A stretch of DNA of 64,000 nucleotides from Rhabdophis nuchalis (lineage: Eukaryota; Chordata; Lepidosauria; Squamata; Natricidae): contig CM077648.1 of the NCBI GenBank assembly GCA_039707465.1, positions 14,959,119 to 15,023,118 on the forward strand. Reading direction: 5' to 3'. Each line of letters starts with the position of its first letter. The first letter of the stretch is position 1. Positions 63,309-64,000 of the stretch are shown piece by piece. A model generated the notes under the pieces. It searched no databases and was not told where the DNA came from. It worked only from the letters and a program-made list of their open reading frames with translations. The position numbers and the translations under genes are program-made.

Positions 63309-63579
63309 GCCTGTGTCAAGATGGGCAAAGGGCTAATACTATCATGCCTTAATCCCACTACCCTGGAGCTGAAGGGAGGGATCTTTGTTATGCAGAATAG
63401 ACTGGCCCAGGCTTTTTAAATGGCCCATTAACAAAGGTGGAGGCTATTAAGAGTGAGTCTGTTTCCTGCCTAAAAACATGTTTCCCCATTTCTTATCCAG
63501 GGAAATATACTATTCTGCCTTTTCAATATTTCCCAGGATATTTCATTTTTCTAGGAAAGGGAGGCCGGTGCTGATTTCC

Positions 63580-64000
63580 TACATAATCTTACACTAATTG
63601 GATTCACACATTGTAGGAGCCCATGGTTTGCTTTAAGCCATGTTTGCATAAGCCATTGTACTAAATCACAAATTGTGACTAAACCAAAAGGATGGAAAAC
63701 TTACAGTAGTGAATCCATCCATTCATTTTGCACATTTGATCTCAAAACTATCTTTTTCTGATGTAATTAATTTGCATTAATCTTCCCTTTTTCCTGATTC
63801 TCCTGTGGATTTTTTTTTTAATACTGCTGAAGAGTGAGGTTGGTGTGGAGAAAATGATTTCCTCCCAAAAAACAAAGTTTTGGGTAGCAAAATTTTTGAC
63901 ATATCATTTTGCCTTTCTTGGAAGCAATAGGTGATTATTTTTTCTTTCTCCCAAGGTTAGTTTGGTTTTGGTATCGTGATCAGTTTGTGAAAATCTATCC
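63580..64000. other. Intergenic, nothing recognised
   Basis: AT-rich sequence with no repeat ends or exon signals visible. Confidence 0.35.

Overview
The window is vertebrate nuclear DNA, most likely from a squamate reptile and probably a snake. That identification is an inference. It rests on the repeat content: CR1 and L2-clade LINE tails, a BovB tail, Sauria-type tRNA SINEs, abundant short hAT-like and TA-flanked miniature elements, and long microsatellites, all packed around a single mammal-like multi-exon gene.

From 179 to about 39,485 the plus strand carries the 3' part of PTPN13 (PTP-BL/FAP-1), a large non-receptor protein tyrosine phosphatase. I recovered 22 exons with consistent phase, from the second half of PDZ2 through PDZ3, PDZ4, PDZ5, an acidic linker and the whole C-terminal phosphatase domain (signature cysteine at 35,997-35,999) to the stop at 38,682-38,684, then a 3' UTR with a poly(A) signal at 39,463. 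They encode about 1,065 residues, which is what the family should have after this point. The KIND domain, FERM domain, PDZ1 and first half of PDZ2 lie upstream of the window. All introns are GT-AG except intron 5, which appears to be GC-AG. Two acceptors are NAGNAG tandems.

The introns are full of mobile elements. They hold related solo LTRs, two of which bracket the PDZ3 exon in inverted orientation. They also hold a 51-bp minisatellite of 19 copies, an L2-clade LINE fragment with an intact 315-codon open frame, a 921-bp hAT element with an internal palindrome, and many 60-560 bp hAT-like miniature elements, most with 8-bp target duplications.

From about 39,490 to 64,000 I recognise no cellular gene on either strand. 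This intergenic part is a layered deposit of SINEs, LINE tails, a second solo LTR family, a long (TA)n tract, a 98-bp triplication and, at 61.3-63.6 kb, a LINE 3' end split by an element with inverted ends. In mammals SLC10A6 follows PTPN13; it is not evident here. I found no microbial-type operon, CRISPR array or new defence or biosynthetic system. The unusual content is in splice sites, repeat architecture and nested transposition.
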